The notes under the pieces are model-generated. The model was not told the origin of the DNA. It did no database searches and saw only the letters and a program-made list of their open reading frames with translations. A program made the translations under genes and the position numbers. From assembly GCF_021800405.1 (NCBI RefSeq), contig NZ_CP084550.1, positions 3,286,001 to 3,350,000 on the forward strand: a stretch of 64,000 nt of DNA. The letters are read 5' to 3'. Within the stretch, counting starts at the first letter, position 1, and each line of letters starts with the position of its first letter. This document shows positions 60,450-64,000 of this stretch, one piece after another. The stretch comes from Arthrobacter sp. FW306-07-I (lineage in GTDB: Bacteria > Actinomycetota > Actinomycetes > Actinomycetales > Micrococcaceae).

Positions 60450-60606
60450 AGTACGACGACGGCACGCACCTTGGATTTCGACTCGCGAATGGGATGTCGA
60501 CTCGCAGATTCCTTTTCGCGGCCCAAATTGGGGGAGCGAAAAGGAATCTGCGCCTCGAAAATGGGGAACCGTGTCGCGGAGGGAATTGCGCCTCGAAAAT
60601 GGCAGG
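60450..60606. repeat. Palindromic intergenic repeat, copy B
   Basis: It begins AGTACGACGACGGCACGCAC. A perfect 17-base stem is made by CGCAGATTCCTTTTCGC (60503-60519) and its complement (60536-60552), around a loop with CCCAAATTGGG. The 3' part has two TCGAAAATGG blocks (TCGAAAATGGGGAACCG and CTCGAAAATGGCAGGG). Compared with copies A and C it has the best-preserved stem. Confidence 0.8.
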
Positions 60607-60629
60607 GCAAGCGGCCGCGGAGGGCTCCC

Positions 60630-61562
60630 CTACGAGTCCAGTCTCGCCGCGGTGCTGTATTGCGGCACCACGACATGCACGGCGTTGCGGTCGATGGTGA
60701 AGTCCGCGGGCGTGACTGTGGCGATCTCGCCGTCGAGGTTCACCGGCATTGGCGGCTCCGTGACCAGCCGGACCCGCGTCGTGGTGAAGTGGTACACGCC
60801 GTCGCGCTCCACGAAGCTGCCGTCCTTGAGCAGGCGGGCGATCCGCACGTGCTCCCGGAGCGGCGCCCCCGGGATGGCATAGATATCCAGGGTGTGATCG
60901 TCGATGCCGGCGGTGGGCGAGACCGCATTGCCGCCTCCGTAATGCCGGCCGTTGCCCACCGCCACCTGCAGCATGTTTTCCAGCTCCAGCGGTTCGTGGT
61001 CGCCTTCCGGGAACTCGAGCCGGGCACGGAAGGGCTTGTGCCGGGCATACGCGCGCACCGCGGCAACGCCATAGGCCAGCGGCCCCAGCCTCCGCTTCAG
61101 CCGCGGGCTCAGGCTTTCGGTCACCCCCACGGACAGGCCAACCGACGCCACGTTGAGAAAGGGCTCGCCGTTGGCCCGCCCCAGGTCGATGTCCACCACT
61201 TTCCCGTCGGCGAGCGCAGCACACGCCGCCTCAAGGTTGGCCGGAATTTCGAGGGTGCGGGCAAGGTCGTTGGCTGTCCCCAAGGGTAGGACCCCCAGCA
61301 CCGTTCCAGTTCCGGCGAACCGCCCGGCAGCGAAGGACACGGTGCCGTCGCCGCCGCCGACGACCACCAGGTCATGACCCTTCGAGGACACAGCCTCGAG
61401 TGTCGAAGCCAGATCGCCACCGGACCGGACGAGGTGCACGGCGGAGATCGGCAGGCCGGCCTGCCGCAGCTTCTCCACCACCGGCTCCGCCCCGGCCGCG
61501 GCCAGGCGCGCACCGGCGTTGATCACCAGGGCAACGGACTCCGCGTCTCGGGCAGCCTTCAT
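60630..61562 (-). CDS. Diacylglycerol kinase-like lipid kinase (YegS/BmrU family)
   Basis: A 310-residue cytoplasmic enzyme. The nucleotide-binding motif is DLVVVGGGDGTVSFAAG, and LPLGTANDLARTL is the conserved active-site loop. The C-terminal beta-sandwich includes VAVGNGRHYGGG and DDHTLDIYAI. It phosphorylates diacylglycerol or a related lipid. The ATG at 61562 is preceded by AGGATGG at a good distance; an earlier ATG at 61571 is too close to it. It lies between repeat copies B and C, and a divergent GT2 gene is 210 bases away. Confidence 0.88.
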   Translation of the reverse strand: MKAARDAESVALVINAGARLAAAGAEPVVEKLRQAGLPISAVHLVRSGGDLASTLEAVSSKGHDLVVVGGGDGTVSFAAGRFAGTGTVLGVLPLGTANDLARTLEIPANLEAACAALADGKVVDIDLGRANGEPFLNVASVGLSVGVTESLSPRLKRRLGPLAYGVAAVRAYARHKPFRARLEFPEGDHEPLELENMLQVAVGNGRHYGGGNAVSPTAGIDDHTLDIYAIPGAPLREHVRIARLLKDGSFVERDGVYHFTTTRVRLVTEPPMPVNLDGEIATVTPADFTIDRNAVHVVVPQYSTAARLDS

Positions 61563-61591
61563 GGGGACCATCCTAGGTGGACCGGACAGGC

Positions 61592-61720
61592 GGATTTCGA
61601 CGCGCGAATGAGATTCCGCCGCGCAGGTTCCTTCCCGCGACCCACATTTGGGGAGCGCAAAGGAGTGTGCGAGTCGAAAACGGGGAACCGCATCGCGGAC
61701 GGACATGCCCGTCGAAAATC
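61592..61720. repeat. Palindromic intergenic repeat, copy C
   Basis: GGATTTCGACGCGCGAATGA is followed by CGCGCAGGTTCCTTCCCGCG, then CCCACATTTGGGGAGCGCAA and AAGGAGTGTGCGAGTCGAAA, ending GTCGAAAATC. The order of motifs matches copies A and B in the same orientation, but the AGTACGACGG start is absent. It is located between the divergent kinase and glycosyltransferase genes. Confidence 0.78.
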
Positions 61721-61772
61721 AGCCAGGCCCGCGACCGGGCGGAAGGACAGCGAAGCAGGCTAGCATCAGGGA

Positions 61773-62534
61773 ATGCCGTCCCTCTCCGTGGTCATCCCGT
61801 GCAAGGATGACGGCCCTTTCCTGGAACGCTGCCTCCAGGCCCTGCAGTCCCAGGCTATGGCTCCGCTGGAAATCATCGTGGTGGACAACGACTCCATCGA
61901 CAACACTGCGGAAATCGCAGCAAAGTTCGGCGCCCGGGTCCTTCACGAACACGTGCCGGGGATCGCCGCCGCCGCCTCCGCCGGCTACGACGCCGCCCGC
62001 GGGGACATCATCGCCCGCTGCGACGCGGACAGCCTCCCGCCGGCGGACTGGCTGGAACGCATCTGCCGGCGCTTCGAGCAGGAACCGGACCTGGCCCTTC
62101 TCACCGGGCCCGGCGTCTTCTACGGCACGGGCAGGATCCGCGGCAAACTCGCGGGGGTCGCCTACATCCAGGCCTACTTCGTCCTGATGGGCGCGGCCAT
62201 GGGGCACTGGCCGCCCTTCGGCTCCAACTGCGCCTTCGGCCGACCGGACTGGGAGCAGGCCCGCGCCAGGGTGAACCGGCTGGACACGGGCGTGCACGAC
62301 GACGTCGACCTCGGCTTTGCGCTGGACCCCGCCCGCCGCACGGCCTACGATCCCTCGCTGAAGGTTGGCATTTCGGCCCGCGCGCTTGCCGGCGGCGCCG
62401 ATGCACGCCTGCGGTTCAAGCGCGCCTTCCACACCCTGGGAATCCACTGGCGGCAGCTGCCTCCCTGGGAGCGCTGGAAGGTGACGCTGAAAGCCCGCGG
62501 CGAGCGCCGCCGTCGTCCGTCACCACAACGGTGA
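61773..62534 (+). CDS. Glycosyltransferase family 2
   Basis: A 253-residue GT-A fold glycosyltransferase. LSVVIPCKDDGPFLERCLQA starts the nucleotide-binding domain, EIIVVDNDSIDNT is the uracil-binding region, and IIARCDADSLPPADWL holds the DxD metal motif. There is one membrane-proximal hydrophobic segment (YFVLMGAAMGHWPPFGSN). It transfers a sugar from a nucleotide donor to an unknown acceptor, possibly a lipid or carotenoid-type molecule given the nearby isoprenoid genes. The ATG has no strong Shine-Dalgarno. Its stop is close to the convergent idi gene. Confidence 0.87.
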   Translation: MPSLSVVIPCKDDGPFLERCLQALQSQAMAPLEIIVVDNDSIDNTAEIAAKFGARVLHEHVPGIAAAASAGYDAARGDIIARCDADSLPPADWLERICRRFEQEPDLALLTGPGVFYGTGRIRGKLAGVAYIQAYFVLMGAAMGHWPPFGSNCAFGRPDWEQARARVNRLDTGVHDDVDLGFALDPARRTAYDPSLKVGISARALAGGADARLRFKRAFHTLGIHWRQLPPWERWKVTLKARGERRRRPSPQR

Positions 62535-62544
62535 CACAAGGAAC

Positions 62545-63093
62545 CTAAGCGCCGAACCGCTCCGGGTAGAGCAGCGGCAGCTGGAGGGTCAGCCAAGGGC
62601 TGAAGGCCCAGGGGGTCGCGGCCACCGCGGCGGTGATCAGGGCGGGGTCGGTCCACTGCCACTCCATGACCTCGTCGGCCCGGGGATCCAGCGGCGACGT
62701 GGCGCGCGCCGTGAAGACCGGGCAAATCTCGTTTTCCACCACGCCGGAGGCATCCACCGCCCGGTATCGGAAGTCCGGAACCCGCAGTTCAATGTCCGAA
62801 AGGTGCAGGCCGAGCTCGTACTCGCCCCGGCGCCGCACGGCATCCTCGAGTTCCTCTCCCGGAGCGGGGTGCCCGCAGAAGGAATTGGTCCAGACTCCGG
62901 GCCAGGTCAGCTTGGACAAGGCGCGGCGGGTGAGGAGGATGCGGCCATCGGAATCGTACACGTGGGCGGAGAAGGCCAGGTGCAGGGGCGTGAAGGAGGT
63001 GTGCACGGCAGCTTTGTCCTCGACGCCAACGGGTGTTCCGTCTTCGGCGGCCAGGACCACCTGCTCTGTCTTCCCGTTCAATTGCCCTCCCAT
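62545..63093 (-). CDS. idi: Isopentenyl-diphosphate delta-isomerase, type 1
   Basis: A 182-residue Nudix-fold enzyme that interconverts IPP and DMAPP. The catalytic Cys is C73 in WTNSFCGHP, the metal-binding His is in the same loop, and the catalytic Glu lies in VVENEICPVF. The Nudix-like helix region is GEELEDAVRRRGEYELGL. The 23 bases between its ATG and the start of the prenyl synthase gene show that the two are divergently transcribed from overlapping promoters, probably with leaderless or very short leaders. It supplies the precursor for the neighbouring synthase. Confidence 0.93.
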   Translation of the reverse strand: MGGQLNGKTEQVVLAAEDGTPVGVEDKAAVHTSFTPLHLAFSAHVYDSDGRILLTRRALSKLTWPGVWTNSFCGHPAPGEELEDAVRRRGEYELGLHLSDIELRVPDFRYRAVDASGVVENEICPVFTARATSPLDPRADEVMEWQWTDPALITAAVAATPWAFSPWLTLQLPLLYPERFGA

Positions 63094-63116
63094 AGGTGCC
63101 CGTGTTTACTTTACCT

Positions 63117-64000
63117 ATGGATACGGGGACCACGCTGGCGCACACCGATGACGGCCGCTTGGTCAATGACGTTCTGCAATCCTTCTTTGCCCGGGCCAAG
63201 ATGAGGGCCGGCGCGCTGCACCCCCAGTACCTTCGCCTGTGGGAACACCTTGAGGCCTGCACGGTGGGTGGCAAGCGCTTCCGTCCCCGGCTGGTGATGA
63301 CCACCTACTCCCTGCTGGGCGGCAGCGACAGGACGGCGGCAGCCACGCTGGCCGCTTCCTACGAGCTGCTGCACACTGCCCTGATCATCCACGACGACGT
63401 GGTGGACCAGGACTTCACCCGCCGCGGGATGCCCAACCTCGCCGGCGCCTACCGCAGCCTCGCCACGGACCAGGGCAGCAGCCCGGACAGGGCAGAGCAC
63501 ACCGGCTTGTCCGCCGGGGTGATCGCCGGGGACCTGGCGCTGTCCAACGCCTACCGGTTCCTGGCCGAAGTCGAGGCGGACCCGGCCATCCGGCAGCGGC
63601 TGGGCGACCTCCTTGACGAGGCCGTCATGGCTTCGGCGGCCGGGGAACTCCTGGATGTGCTGGCACCCCTGGACCCCACGCCACAGACCGTGGACCAGGT
63701 CCTGGAGATGTCCAAGCTGAAAACGGCGGTGTATTCCTTCGACACGCCGCTGCGCGCCGGGGCCGTCCTGGCCGGCGCGGACCGGGAACTGGTGGAGGCC
63801 CTGGGCGGGTTCGGCCGCATCATTGGCACCGCGTACCAGGTGGCTGATGACCTGGTGGGCGCGTTCGGGGATGAGTCGAGGACCGGCAAGACCGGCTGGG
63901 GCGACCTGCGCGAGGGCAAGCGCACGGCCCTGATCTCCTACGCGGCGCAGCAACCCCAGTGGACCCGCATCAGAGAGCTGCTCTCCAAGGACCTCACGGC
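63117..64000 (+). CDS. Polyprenyl diphosphate synthase (GGPP-type), cut by window end
   Basis: The first 294 codons of a trans-isoprenyl diphosphate synthase. The first Asp-rich motif is LIIHDDVVDQDFTRRG, preceded by the substrate-binding GGKRFRPRLVM. The second Asp-rich motif is seen at YQVADDLVGAFGDE in a relaxed form, with KTGWGDLREGKRTALI after it. It condenses IPP with an allylic diphosphate to give a C20 or longer chain, probably GGPP for carotenoid or quinone synthesis. The gene continues past the end. Divergent from idi. Confidence 0.92.
   Translation, partial: MDTGTTLAHTDDGRLVNDVLQSFFARAKMRAGALHPQYLRLWEHLEACTVGGKRFRPRLVMTTYSLLGGSDRTAAATLAASYELLHTALIIHDDVVDQDFTRRGMPNLAGAYRSLATDQGSSPDRAEHTGLSAGVIAGDLALSNAYRFLAEVEADPAIRQRLGDLLDEAVMASAAGELLDVLAPLDPTPQTVDQVLEMSKLKTAVYSFDTPLRAGAVLAGADRELVEALGGFGRIIGTAYQVADDLVGAFGDESRTGKTGWGDLREGKRTALISYAAQQPQWTRIRELLSKDLT

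Larger units (their letters stand above)
60130..60629. other. Hairpin-rich interval without a convincing gene
   Basis: About 500 bases holding two further strong hairpins and repeat copy B. A short open frame near 60178-60335 encodes DAILIESKQVLEAFPSKWCV, but no start or ribosome-binding site supports it. No complete gene is proposed here. Confidence 0.5.

Noticed and set aside
1..64000. tRNA, rRNA or prophage genes
   Set aside because: No cloverleaf, rRNA-like sequence, integrase or phage structural gene was recognised by eye.

Overview
The window looks like chromosomal DNA from a high-GC actinobacterium close to Arthrobacter/Pseudarthrobacter (Micrococcaceae). The evidence is high GC at third codon positions, frequent GTG/TTG starts, GTGA/ATGA stop-start overlaps, a menaquinone gene, ANTAR regulators, an LCP cell-wall ligase and an idi/prenyl-synthase pair of the carotenoid type. 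I see no rRNA, tRNA, CRISPR array, prophage or intact insertion sequence. Accessory traces are one 5'-truncated transporter gene, a possible gene tail, and a family of palindromic intergenic repeats.

Layout. 0-9 kb: menC, an unusual Nramp-family transporter, then a coupled block on the minus strand (ABC ATPase, permease, GbsR/MarR regulator, corA), a divergent MFS exporter and a PAP2 phosphatase. 9-15 kb: VOC protein, two TetR regulators each facing a divergent gene (cupin; flavin monooxygenase), a hydrolase and an MFS pump. 15-23 kb: three of the window's four ANTAR regulators, small membrane proteins, arsC-trxB, a MarR regulator with a likely operator, and a 48-residue zinc-ribbon microprotein. 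23-31 kb: MFS, FtsW-type flippase, LCP ligase, a CmtR-like metal sensor with two CDF-type transporters, an acyltransferase and the fourth ANTAR protein. 31-41 kb is rich in secreted proteins: a phospholipase C-like phosphoesterase, a subtilase with three tandem C-terminal modules, and a lipoprotein of unknown function. A monooxygenase lies between them and a solute-binding-protein remnant ends the stretch. 41-46 kb: branched-chain/pyruvate-type 2-oxoacid dehydrogenase operon (E1alpha, E1beta, E2) facing an AsnC/Lrp regulator. 46-50 kb: a two-gene operon of a repeat-containing leader-bearing protein and a PqqD-like/M50 membrane protease. 50-57 kb: cation exchanger, TatB-like protein, DUF2127 protein, bifunctional penicillin-binding protein, and a YcnI-CopC copper module. 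57-64 kb: hemerythrin, an internally duplicated secreted protein, acetamidase, diacylglycerol-kinase-like protein, glycosyltransferase, idi and the start of a prenyl diphosphate synthase. The palindromic repeat family is concentrated in this last part.

The most interesting candidate system is the 46.7-49.9 kb operon. A 224-residue protein with an acidic, LPDKE-containing N terminus and two copies of an Ala/Asn-rich module sits 6 bases before a membrane protease that carries a PqqD-like domain, HEFGH, and an exported domain with two CxxC pairs. This is the layout expected of a leader-guided processing/export pair, but function is inferred only from sequence and arrangement.

Start codons were adjusted where a Shine-Dalgarno sequence or a stop-start overlap favoured a position. 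All functional calls rest on motif recognition by eye, without database searching.
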